Shown: positions 16,616 through 24,252 of the stretch, in pieces | Layout: every line of letters begins with the position of its first letter | Numbering within the stretch: position 1 is the first letter of the stretch | NCBI RefSeq assembly: GCF_019029495.1 | Contig: NZ_JAERQM010000001.1 | Coordinates: forward strand, 620,001 to 684,000 | Direction of reading: 5' to 3' | Length of the DNA: 64,000 nt | DNA from: Falsiroseomonas oleicola | Lineage (GTDB): Bacteria; Pseudomonadota; Alphaproteobacteria; Acetobacterales; Acetobacteraceae | The notes under the pieces: model-generated | The model's input: the letters and a program-made list of their open reading frames with translations, nothing else | Databases searched by the model: none | Told to the model about the DNA's origin: nothing | Made by a program: the position numbers and the translations under genes

Positions 16616-17608
16616 ATGCCGATCCCACAGCCTTCGCCATTCCGGGCCGGGCGCATCCGCCTGCTGCTCGCCCTTCTGCTGCTTCTTGGCGCCGGATTCG
16701 CGCGACCCGCACTGGCCACCTTCCCGGAACGCCCGCTGCGCCTGGTCGTCGCCTATGCCGCCGGCGGCACGGGTGACCTGGTCGGCCGGCTGGTGGGGGA
16801 ATCGCTGTCCGCACGACTCGGCGTGCCGGTGGTGGTGGAGAACCAGGGCGGCGCCGGCGGCGCCATCGCCGCCCGCACGATCAGCCGCGCCGCGCCCGAT
16901 GGCTACACCATGATGCTCGCCGGCAACGCCATCTTCGCCATCCTGCCGCATATGGCCAATGTCGGCTTCGACCCGGTGAAGGATTTCACCGCCATCGCCA
17001 ATATCAGCGAATCGCAGCGGCTGCTGGCCGTGCGCCCCGGACTGCCGATCACCACGCTGGCGGAGCTGGTGGAATACGGAAAGCGCAACCAGGGTCGGCT
17101 GAACTACGGCTCCTCCGGCATCGGATCGACCCTGCATGTGATGACGGAGATGTTCCGCCGCGAGGCCGGATTCGCCGCCGAGCACATCCCCTTCCGCGGC
17201 TCCGCCCCCGCCGTGCAGGCGATGCTGACCGGCGATATCGACTTCATGATCGACACGGTCGTGATCCAGCATGTGCAGCAGGGCCGCCTGCGCGGCCTGG
17301 CCGCCGTGGGCGATCGCCGCCTGCCGCAATTCCCGGACATCCCGACCCTCGCCGAACAGGGCTACCCGAATGTCCGCACCTCCGGCTGGCAGGCGCTGAT
17401 GGGCCCCGCCAACATGCCGCCCGAGATCGTCACGCTGCTCTCCGGCCATGTCGAGTCGATGCTGCGCGAACCGGCCTTCCTCGAACGCCTCGCCCGCGTC
17501 GGCGTCGTGCCCAGCTACCGCACCCCCGCGCAACTCGCAGATGATCTGATGGAGGATACGCGGCAATTCGGCGCCATCATCCGCAGCAGCGGAATCTCCG
17601 CCCAATGA
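16616..17608 (+). CDS. Bug-family (TTT) periplasmic solute-binding protein
   Basis: A 330-residue receptor with a long hydrophobic leader (RIRLLLALLLLLGAGFARPA, cleavage near ALATF), then ERPLRLVVAYAAGGTGDLV, VENQGGAGGAIAA, YGSSGIGSTLHVMTE and IPFRGSAPAVQAMLTGDI. The ATG at 16616 is the first in frame that gives a normal leader. Its stop overlaps the start of the MmgE/PrpD gene by four bases (ATGA), so receptor and enzyme are coupled. This suggests the ligand is, or leads to, the substrate of that enzyme. Confidence 0.9.
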   Translation: MPIPQPSPFRAGRIRLLLALLLLLGAGFARPALATFPERPLRLVVAYAAGGTGDLVGRLVGESLSARLGVPVVVENQGGAGGAIAARTISRAAPDGYTMMLAGNAIFAILPHMANVGFDPVKDFTAIANISESQRLLAVRPGLPITTLAELVEYGKRNQGRLNYGSSGIGSTLHVMTEMFRREAGFAAEHIPFRGSAPAVQAMLTGDIDFMIDTVVIQHVQQGRLRGLAAVGDRRLPQFPDIPTLAEQGYPNVRTSGWQALMGPANMPPEIVTLLSGHVESMLREPAFLERLARVGVVPSYRTPAQLADDLMEDTRQFGAIIRSSGISAQ

Positions 17609-18987
17609 CGTCCAGCCTGAACCAGCAGGCCGCCCAGTGGGCGGCCAACCTCTCGCTCGACAGCGTCCCGGCCGAGGTCGTGGAAAGCACCAAGCTGCGC
17701 ATCCTCGACCTGATCGGCGTCATGCTCGCCGCGAAGCCGCTGCCCCTCGTCACCGCCGCGCGCCGCGCCGCGCTGGCACTGGAAGGCGGTGGCGGCGCGC
17801 ATATCCTGGGCGAGGCGGAAGACGTCGCGCCGATGGCCGCCGCCTTCGTCAACGGCGTGATGACCGCCGTGCTGGAATTCGACGACACCCATATCGAAAG
17901 CTTCATCCACCCGACCGCACCCTGCGTCGCCGTCGCCTTCCCCGAAGCCCAGCGCCGCCGCCTTTCCGGCCGGCAACTCATCGAAGCCGTGCTGGTGGGC
18001 AGCGAGCTGACCTGCCGGCTCGGCCGGATCACGCCCGTGCGGCTGCACAATCTCGGCTTCCATCCCACCGCCGTCTTCGGCGTCTTCGGCGGCGCCTATA
18101 CGCTGGCCAAACTGCGCGGGCTGGATGCGCAGACCACCGCCGACGCCATCGGCGCCGCCGGCAGCCTCTCCGCCGGCATCAACGCCTCCTTCGAAGACGG
18201 CAGTTCCACCAAGATGATGCATGTGGGCTTCGCCGCCACCGGCGCCCTGCGCGCCGTGGCGCTGGCCCAGGCCGGCATCTCCGGCCCCGATCCGGTCTTC
18301 GACGGCCGCTTCGGCTGGTTCCGCAGCCACATCCAGGGCCGCGACGACCTGCGCTTCGACGCACTCTGCGACGGCCTCGGCACGTCCTGGGAAGTGCTGA
18401 ACATCGCCTCCAAGGTCCACCCCTGCGCCTTCACCATGATGCCGCATATCGAAGCAGCCATCGCCCTGCGCGACACCCACAACCTGCGCCCCGAGGACAT
18501 CGCCCAGGTCATCTGCCAGATCGGCCAACGCTCCTTCGCCACCATGTGCGAACCCGCCGCCGACAAGCGCCGCCCCGCCACCACCTGGCACGGCCGCATC
18601 AGCCTGCAACACACCGTCGCCGAAGCCCTGGTCCTCGGCCGCATGGACAAGGACGCCTACGCCAAATCCAGCCTGCGCGACCCCGTGATCAACGCCCTGG
18701 CCGACAAGGTGACCTACGAAGACGACCCCACCACCAACCCCACCCGCTCCGGCGGCTGCGTCACCGTGCTGACGCAGGACGGCCGCCGCCTGACCCACCG
18801 CATCACCGACATGCGCGGCACCCGCCACAACCCCCTGTCCCACACCGACATCATCACCAAATTCCAAGCCAACACCCGCGACACCCTCACCGCCACCCAG
18901 GCCGAAACAGCCATCACCCAACTGCTGCAACTCGACCGCCTGGACGACATCGCGCCGGTGCTGGAAGGGGTTAGGGTGCGCGGGTGA
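17605..18987 (+). CDS. MmgE/PrpD family protein (2-methylcitrate dehydratase-like)
   Basis: A 460-residue protein with the MmgE/PrpD pattern: VVESTKLRILDLIGVMLAAK near the start, NGVMTAVLEFDDTH (helical active-site region), GFHPTAVFGVFGGAYTLAKL, GSSTKMMHVGFAATGALRAV and the late SKVHPCAFTMMPHIEA. The family includes 2-methylcitrate dehydratase, cis-aconitate decarboxylase and iminodisuccinate epimerase, all acting on tricarboxylates or dicarboxylates. Coupling to a carboxylate receptor agrees with that. The last 300 bp use unusually C-rich codons compared with the first part. Confidence 0.88.
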   Translation: MTSSLNQQAAQWAANLSLDSVPAEVVESTKLRILDLIGVMLAAKPLPLVTAARRAALALEGGGGAHILGEAEDVAPMAAAFVNGVMTAVLEFDDTHIESFIHPTAPCVAVAFPEAQRRRLSGRQLIEAVLVGSELTCRLGRITPVRLHNLGFHPTAVFGVFGGAYTLAKLRGLDAQTTADAIGAAGSLSAGINASFEDGSSTKMMHVGFAATGALRAVALAQAGISGPDPVFDGRFGWFRSHIQGRDDLRFDALCDGLGTSWEVLNIASKVHPCAFTMMPHIEAAIALRDTHNLRPEDIAQVICQIGQRSFATMCEPAADKRRPATTWHGRISLQHTVAEALVLGRMDKDAYAKSSLRDPVINALADKVTYEDDPTTNPTRSGGCVTVLTQDGRRLTHRITDMRGTRHNPLSHTDIITKFQANTRDTLTATQAETAITQLLQLDRLDDIAPVLEGVRVRG

Positions 18988-19024
18988 TCGCAGGGAGGGC
19001 GCTGCCCTCCCCGCACCCCTCCCG

Positions 19025-19201
19025 CGAAGGGGCAGTGGCCCCTTCGAACCCTCGACTTAGGGGTAGACGAAAGGAGGGGCACGGCGGGCGCGTCGGGACA
19101 AGCGGATGCTCAGTGCCCCTCCTTTCGCCTACCCCTTAAATGGGTTTCCAAAGGGACCACTGTCCCTTTGGCAGGGGGTGCAGGGGGACAGCGTCCCCCT
19201 G
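19025..19201. repeat. cluster of four strong stem-loops
   Basis: The 243-bp gap between two convergent genes has four inverted repeats. They are CGAAGGGGC/GCCCCTTCG (19025-19046), a long imperfect one pairing 19059-19082 with 19113-19136 (23 of 24 positions, 30-nt loop), CCAAAGGGAC/GTCCCTTTGG (19148-19171) and CAGGGGGAC/GTCCCCCTG (19181-19201). Short loops (AGTG, CACT, AGC) point to terminator or repeat-element hairpins. Nothing coding is seen here. Confidence 0.8.
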
Positions 19202-19230
19202 CAAGCAACCCACGGCAACCTCAACCCCTG

Positions 19231-20142
19231 TCAGCCACCCGTTGCGGTGTTCGCGCCCAGGCCGGCGAGTTGGGCGGCGTTGGTGCTGACCATTTTGCGG
19301 ATGTCGTCGGGGCTGTAGCCGATGGAGAGGCACAGGCCGATGATTTGGCGGAAGCCTTCGACGGGCAGGGGTGCGTTGGTTTGGCCGAGGTCGGAGCCGA
19401 AGAAGGTGCGGTCGATGCCGGCGGCGTCGATCAGGGCTTTGAGGAAGGCTTCGTCGTAGACCTTCATCCGGTTCGGGATGAACATGCAGATCGAGTGTTC
19501 GATCCAGGCCCCCATCGAGACCAGTTCCTTCACGTCGGAGAGGGAGGCGCCGACGGTGTAGCTGGGGTGGTTGACCAGCAGGCGGTTGCAGCCGCGTTTT
19601 TTTGCTTCGTCGAACAGCGGCCAGACTTCGCTGATATGCAGGTGGCCGCAGGACAGGACGACGTCGTGTTCGGCGATGATGTCGAGCACGTGCTTGACCG
19701 GGTCGAGCAGGTCGCCGCGCGCGTCCAGCACGGACAGGCCGATCTGTTTCAGCATCTTGCCCTTGGTCGGCAGCAGGGATTTGCGGTGGCCTTCGCGGAT
19801 GTGGTTGGCGGCGGAGACGGTGGGCATCCAGACCACCTTGGCGCCGGTCTTCACCGCGGGTTCGACGGCGAAGGGGTTGATGCCGCCGACGGAGTTGTTC
19901 AGCACGATGCTGCCGATGGGTTCGGCGATGGTGGCCTTGCCGGCTTCCTTCAGCACGTCGACGAAGGGGCCGGTGGGGTAGTAGTGGTCCTTGAACAGCA
20001 CGGCGCGCATGCCGGCGGCGGCGCCCTGTTCCAGCGCCTGCTCATGGTTCACGGCGCGGGCCATGACGGAGGGGCCGCTGTGGCAATGCAGGTCGATGGC
20101 GCCTTGCATCAGGCTGTCGATCAACTGCGGGTCGGCATTCAT
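19231..20142 (-). CDS. DUF6282 family metal-dependent hydrolase-like protein
   Basis: A 303-residue TIM-barrel-type protein. IDLHCHSGPSVMAR (residues 16-29) gives an HxH metal motif, FKDHYYPTGPFVD a second ligand cluster, LSCGHLHISEV a barrel His, LVNHPSYTVGAS another, and FFGSDLGQTNAPLPVEGFR the late catalytic Asp. This agrees with the uncharacterised DUF6282 family related to amidohydrolases and PHP enzymes. It lies downstream of the second IclR gene, with site d between them. Substrate unknown. Confidence 0.82.
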   Translation of the reverse strand: MNADPQLIDSLMQGAIDLHCHSGPSVMARAVNHEQALEQGAAAGMRAVLFKDHYYPTGPFVDVLKEAGKATIAEPIGSIVLNNSVGGINPFAVEPAVKTGAKVVWMPTVSAANHIREGHRKSLLPTKGKMLKQIGLSVLDARGDLLDPVKHVLDIIAEHDVVLSCGHLHISEVWPLFDEAKKRGCNRLLVNHPSYTVGASLSDVKELVSMGAWIEHSICMFIPNRMKVYDEAFLKALIDAAGIDRTFFGSDLGQTNAPLPVEGFRQIIGLCLSIGYSPDDIRKMVSTNAAQLAGLGANTATGG

Positions 20143-20275
20143 CGCGACGGTTCCTTTTCACGCATGGCGTATCCGCGGGCAGCGTGATGGCGGCCCGCTT
20201 TCCTCCCGTTCCGTGCCGTGGGGTGGTGGTATCATCGGCGACAAGACGGGGCGCGCGGGAGTGCAAATTGCCCCC

Positions 20276-20292
20276 TTTCCGCATCGTGGAAT
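20276..20292. promoter_or_regulatory. IclR regulon site d
   Basis: TTTCCG-CATCG-TGGAAT in the 156-bp gap between the DUF6282 gene (start 20142) and the end of the IclR gene at 20299. Its 19-bp window agrees with site e at 16 of 19 positions, including the spacer bases CATC. It is placed to control the DUF6282 gene separately. Confidence 0.72.
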
Positions 20293-20298
20293 CATGGC

Positions 20299-21090
20299 TC
20301 AGGCGCTGCGCGCCTGGCCCTGCTGCAGCCGCTCCATGGAAGCGGTGATCTGCCGGCTCGCCTCCTGCAAGGCGGGCACGAGCTGGTCCGCCAGCACGGC
20401 GTGGCTGACGACGGAGCGGAAGTAGCTGAGGCCCAGCGTGCCGGCGACGGACTCCCCCAGCATGATCGGCACCGCGACGGTGTTGGAATTGCGCGGCTCC
20501 ACCTTCGGGTCGCGCTGCGCATAGCCTTGCCGGCGGACCATGGCGACCATGCCTTGCACCACGCGTTCCAGGTTGGGCGGGTTGTCTTCCGGGTCGGGGG
20601 AGGCCGCGAGCAGGCGCAGCAGGATCTGCCGTTCCTCCTCCGGGCAATAGGCCAGGTAGGCGCGGCCGATGGCGCGCGTCACCAGGCTGAAGCGCACGCC
20701 GACGGTGGCGTGGAAGGGGGAGACGGCGCTGTCGGCCATGGTGCTGACGCTGATGACGACGCGCCCCTGGTCCGGCACGGCGATCGCCACGGGCCATTTC
20801 AGGCGGCGCGTCAGGTCCACCGCCCAGGCACGCCCGGCCTCCGCCACCAATGGCCCGCCATGGAAGCCGGAGCTGAGGGTGGCGACCTGGGAGGTGATGC
20901 GATAGCCGAGGCCGCGTTCGCCCTTGGCGACCAGCCCGGCGGTGGTCAGCGTGCCGAGCAGCCGCATGATGGTGGGCTTGGGCAGGTCGGTGGCGCGGTG
21001 CAACTGGTCCACGGTGGTGTGGCGCTGGCGGTTCAGCTCCTTCAACAGGTCCAGCGCCCGCAGCACGGATTGCACGGGGGGGCCGCTCAT
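20299..21090 (-). CDS. IclR family transcriptional regulator (paralogue of 9137-9889)
   Basis: A 263-residue regulator starting MSGPPVQSVLRALDLLKELN, with the winged helix over about 10-70 (TTVDQLHRATDLPKPTIMRL) and an effector domain that shares DPEDNPPNL and RDPKVEPRNSNTVAVPI with the IclR protein at 9137. Helix 3, which reads DNA, is nearly the same in both, so both may bind the same sites. The ATG at 21090 gives a normal length. A longer reading from 21210 would add a QARPPRD repeat from the 21-bp tandem array and is unlikely. Divergent from the receptor at 21360. Confidence 0.9.
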   Translation of the reverse strand: MSGPPVQSVLRALDLLKELNRQRHTTVDQLHRATDLPKPTIMRLLGTLTTAGLVAKGERGLGYRITSQVATLSSGFHGGPLVAEAGRAWAVDLTRRLKWPVAIAVPDQGRVVISVSTMADSAVSPFHATVGVRFSLVTRAIGRAYLAYCPEEERQILLRLLAASPDPEDNPPNLERVVQGMVAMVRRQGYAQRDPKVEPRNSNTVAVPIMLGESVAGTLGLSYFRSVVSHAVLADQLVPALQEASRQITASMERLQQGQARSA

Positions 21091-21106
21091 GCGCGGGGTC
21101 GCCCGT

Positions 21107-21169
21107 GGCGGGCGCGCCTGAGCGCGAGGCGGGCGCGCCTGATCGCGAGGCGGGCGCGCCTGATCACAA
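21107..21169. repeat. three tandem 21-bp units
   Basis: Units at 21107-21127, 21128-21148 and 21149-21169 all begin GGCGGGCGCGCCTGA and differ only near their ends. Each holds the palindrome GGCGCGCC. They lie 16 bp upstream of the IclR start, between it and operator e, so they would fall in the 5' leader or promoter of that gene. Confidence 0.9.
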
Positions 21170-21201
21170 TGACCTGCATTCGGCCCTTCCTCCAGGCGGA
21201 C

Positions 21202-21218
21202 ATTCCGCATCCTGGAAT
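21202..21218. promoter_or_regulatory. IclR regulon site e
   Basis: ATTCCG-CATCC-TGGAAT, within the perfect arms CATTCC/GGAATG. Read on the other strand (ATTCCA-GGATG-CGGAAT) its spacer is the same as that of site b. It stands in the divergent gap between the second IclR gene and the receptor at 21360. Confidence 0.76.
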
Positions 21219-21257
21219 GCCGGCAAGTCAAGCGCACCGCCAGCGGTGTCACCGGGC

Positions 21258-21274
21258 CTTCCGTCAGACGGAAT
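21258..21274. promoter_or_regulatory. IclR regulon site f
   Basis: CTTCCG-TCAGA-CGGAAT; the core TTCCG/CGGAA is a perfect inverted repeat. It lies 56 bp from site e, measured start to start, in the same divergent gap. Two sites here would allow cooperative binding or separate control of the two directions. Confidence 0.72.
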
Positions 21275-21359
21275 GCGGGCAGAGCGTGCTTGTCAGCCTG
21301 GCACCCCGCCGAACAGGTTGCGCGCATCGAGCCAAGGCGCCGACCAGGGAGGACAAGAC

Positions 21360-22358
21360 ATGACGCAGTCCCATGCCGCGACGGCTGGCCGTCGCCGGCT
21401 GCTCGGCGCCGCGCTTCTGGGTGCCGGCGCCGGCCTTCTGCCCGGGCGCGGGGCGCAGGCGGCGAACTTCCCCTCCGGCCCCATCCGCATTGTCATCGGC
21501 TTCGGGCCGGGCGGGCTGGCGGACCTGACGGCGCGGCTGGTGGGGGAGCAATTGTCGCAGCGCCTCGGCCAGCAGGTGGTGGTGGACAACCGGCCGGGGG
21601 CGGGCGGCGCGGTCGCCGCGCGCATCGGCGCGACGGCGGAACCAGATGGCCAGACGCTGATGATCCTCAGCACCGGCAATGCCATCAACAAGTCGCTGTT
21701 CCGGTCGCTGCCCTATGACCCGGTGGCGGATTTCACCGCCATTTCCGCCATGGTGTCCTTCGACCTGCTGCTGCTGGCGGGCGCCAACTCGCCGCTGCGC
21801 TCGGTGCAGGATGTGCTGGCGGCCGGCCGCAATGGCGGGCGGCTGGCGATCGGCACCATCAGCCCGGGCAGCACGCAGAACCTGGCGGCGGAATGGCTGC
21901 GCGTCGCCGCCGGGCTGGATGCCACCGTCATCCCCTATCGCACCACGCCGGAGGTGCTGACGGCGGCGCAGCGCGGCGATGTGCAGATCGCCTTCGAATC
22001 CTATGCCGCCGTGCGCGGCGCGCTGGAGGGTGGCGTGCTGCGCGCCATCGCCAGCACCGGCGAAAGGCGGTCCCAGCTTCTGCCCGACCTGCCGACGCTG
22101 CGGGAGGCCGGCCTCGCCGATTACGCCGTCACCGGCTGGAACGCGCTGTTCGCGCCGGCCCGCACGCCGCAACCGGTCATCGAGCTGCTGAACGGCCATC
22201 TGCGGGAGATCCTGGCCATGCCGGCCATGCGGGCGCGGCTGCTTGCCCTGGGTGTCGAGCCGGCGCCGAACACGCCGGCCGAGATGGGCGCGCTGCTGCG
22301 GCACGACATCGCGCTCTGGGCCCAGGTGATCGACCGCGCCGCCATCGAGCGGCAATGA
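21360..22358 (+). CDS. Bug-family (TTT) periplasmic solute-binding protein
   Basis: A 332-residue receptor with a Tat-like leader (AGRRRLLGAALLGAGAGLLP, cleavage near AQAAN), then SGPIRIVIGFGPGGLADLTA, VDNRPGAGGAVAARIG, GTISPGSTQNLAAE and VIPYRTTPEVLTAAQRGDV. The cleft motif IPYRTTPE differs from the usual PYRG(S/A)AP of the other receptors, so the ligand may differ. GGGAGGA precedes the ATG. It begins a three-gene run (receptor, receptor, amidohydrolase) under sites e and f. Confidence 0.9.
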   Translation: MTQSHAATAGRRRLLGAALLGAGAGLLPGRGAQAANFPSGPIRIVIGFGPGGLADLTARLVGEQLSQRLGQQVVVDNRPGAGGAVAARIGATAEPDGQTLMILSTGNAINKSLFRSLPYDPVADFTAISAMVSFDLLLLAGANSPLRSVQDVLAAGRNGGRLAIGTISPGSTQNLAAEWLRVAAGLDATVIPYRTTPEVLTAAQRGDVQIAFESYAAVRGALEGGVLRAIASTGERRSQLLPDLPTLREAGLADYAVTGWNALFAPARTPQPVIELLNGHLREILAMPAMRARLLALGVEPAPNTPAEMGALLRHDIALWAQVIDRAAIERQ

Positions 22359-22372
22359 GGAGGACAGGCGCC

Positions 22373-23359
22373 ATGCCCATCACCACCCCGACCCGCCGCG
22401 GCCTGCTGGCTGGCGGCGGCGCGCTGGCGGCCACGCTCGCCGCGCCCGCCGTCCATGCCGCGGGCTATCCGGACCAGCCGATCCGCCTGATCGTCCCCTT
22501 CCCGCCCGGCGGCACCGTGGATGTCACGGCGCGGCTGGTGATGGGCAAGGTGGCGGAGCTGCTGGGCGGCAATGTCATCATCGACAGCGCGCCCGGCGCC
22601 GGCGGCAATGTCGGCACGCAGCGCGTGGCCCGCGCGACGCCGGATGGCTACACGCTGCTGTTCACCGCGCCGAACCACACCATCAATCCCAGCCTGAGCC
22701 TGAACAGCGGCTTCGATCCGGAACGCGACTTCATCCCGGTCTCCCTGGTTGCGCAGATCGCGGAGCTGCTGATCGCGCCGCGCGCCGCGCCCTTCACCAC
22801 CTTCGCCGAATTCGTGACCTATGCGCGGGCCAATCCCGGCAAGCTGACCTATTCCTCCGCCGGCATCGGGTCCCACCCGCATGTGACGATGGAGCTGATG
22901 CTGAAGCGACTGGGGCTGGACGTGCTGCACGTGCCCTATCGCGGCGCGGCGCCGGCCTTCACCGACCTCGTGGCGGGGCGCGTGCAACTGAAGCTGGACA
23001 GCCTGGCGACCTCTGCCGCCAGCATGGCCGAAGGCTCCATCCGCGCTTTGGCGATCGCCAGCAAGGAACGCTCGCCGAAGCTGCCCGATGTGCCGACCAT
23101 CGCCGAGCACGGCCTGCCGGGCTTCGAGGGGATTCTCTGGATGGGCGTGGTGGCGCCCAGCGGCACGCCGGCCGAGGCCATCGCCGCCCTGTCCCGCGCG
23201 CTGATGGCGGCCGCCCGCGACCCGGAGGTGATGGCGCGGCTCGACCGCTCCGGCGTCGAGCCGGTCGGCACCACGCCGGAGGAATTCCGCGCCATCATCG
23301 CCCGCGAGATCCCGCTGTGGCGCCAGGTGATCCGCGACGCCAATATCCGCGCCGAGTGA
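22373..23359 (+). CDS. Bug-family (TTT) periplasmic solute-binding protein
   Basis: A 328-residue receptor with leader TPTRRGLLAGGGALAATLAA (cleavage near VHAAG), then QPIRLIVPFPPGGTVDVTA, IDSAPGAGGNVGTQRVAR, YSSAGIGSHPHVTMEL and LHVPYRGAAPAFTDLVAGRV. AGGAGGACAGG before the ATG gives a strong ribosome site. It starts 14 bp after the preceding receptor gene, and two receptors of different cleft type in a row are unusual. Confidence 0.91.
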   Translation: MPITTPTRRGLLAGGGALAATLAAPAVHAAGYPDQPIRLIVPFPPGGTVDVTARLVMGKVAELLGGNVIIDSAPGAGGNVGTQRVARATPDGYTLLFTAPNHTINPSLSLNSGFDPERDFIPVSLVAQIAELLIAPRAAPFTTFAEFVTYARANPGKLTYSSAGIGSHPHVTMELMLKRLGLDVLHVPYRGAAPAFTDLVAGRVQLKLDSLATSAASMAEGSIRALAIASKERSPKLPDVPTIAEHGLPGFEGILWMGVVAPSGTPAEAIAALSRALMAAARDPEVMARLDRSGVEPVGTTPEEFRAIIAREIPLWRQVIRDANIRAE

Positions 23360-23370
23360 GAGAGCAACGC

Positions 23371-24252
23371 ATGCCCCCATTGACGCCGCCGCCCGATCCG
23401 AACCCCGGGACGCCGCGCCTGGTCTGCCCGCCGGGTTCGGTGGATGGGCAGGTGCATCTGTTCGGACCGGCCGCGCAGTACCCCTTCGATCCCGGCAGCA
23501 AGTACATCTCGGAGGATGCGCTGCCGGAGACCTGCATCGCCCTGCACAAGGCGCTCGGCATCGACCATGCCGTGATCGTCAGCGGCGGCGGCTACGGCAT
23601 GGACACCACGCATCTGGAACACACGCTGGCGCGCTTCCCGCAGCATTTCCGCGGCGTCGCGCTGCTGAAGCCGGGGACGACACAGGCGGAGATGGCGCGG
23701 CTGCATGGCCTCGGCGTGCGCGGGCTGCGCTTCGTCAGCCCGCATCACGGCGCGCATCTGCCGCATCTGTCGGAGGCCGCGGCGGCGATGGCGGCGGAGC
23801 TCGGCTGGGTGGTGCAGTTCTACCCCTCGCCCGGGGATCTGGAGGATTTCGCGGACCGGCTGATGGCGCTGCCGGGGCCGGTGGTGCTGGACCATTTCGG
23901 CGCGGTGCCCGCCGCTGGCGGCGTCGACCAGCCGGCCTTCCGCACCCTGCTGCGGATGCTGGACAGCGGCCGGATCTGGGTGCGGCTGTCCGGGCCGATG
24001 CGCTGCACGAAGGAGGACTTTCCCTATGCCTCCGTCACGCCCCTGGCCCAGGCCCTGGTCGCGCATGCGCCGGAACGGCTGGTCTGGGGCTCCGACTGGC
24101 CGCATGTGAACATGCAGGGCCGCGTCATGCCGAATGACGGCGACCTGCTGGACCTGATGCTGGACTGGGCGCCGGAGGAGGCGGTGCGCAACCGCATCCT
24201 CTCCGACAATGCCCGCCGGCTCTATGATTTTCCGGAACAGGCCCCCGGCTAA
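23371..24252 (+). CDS. amidohydrolase family 2 (PDC-lactonase-like)
   Basis: A 293-residue TIM-barrel hydrolase. VDGQVHLFGPAAQYPFDPGS (about residues 23-42) matches the LigI-type metal motif with Q-x-H in place of H-x-H. It continues with AVIVSGGGYGMD, FRGVALLKPG, GVRGLRFVSPHHG, VVLDHFGAVPA and the catalytic Asp in VWGSDWPHVN (about 238-247). The ATG at 23371 is 12 bp after the receptor stop. Its last four bases overlap the convergent recJ gene. The missing first His is also seen in the enzyme at 13450, so these two may form a subgroup. Confidence 0.83.
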   Translation: MPPLTPPPDPNPGTPRLVCPPGSVDGQVHLFGPAAQYPFDPGSKYISEDALPETCIALHKALGIDHAVIVSGGGYGMDTTHLEHTLARFPQHFRGVALLKPGTTQAEMARLHGLGVRGLRFVSPHHGAHLPHLSEAAAAMAAELGWVVQFYPSPGDLEDFADRLMALPGPVVLDHFGAVPAAGGVDQPAFRTLLRMLDSGRIWVRLSGPMRCTKEDFPYASVTPLAQALVAHAPERLVWGSDWPHVNMQGRVMPNDGDLLDLMLDWAPEEAVRNRILSDNARRLYDFPEQAPG

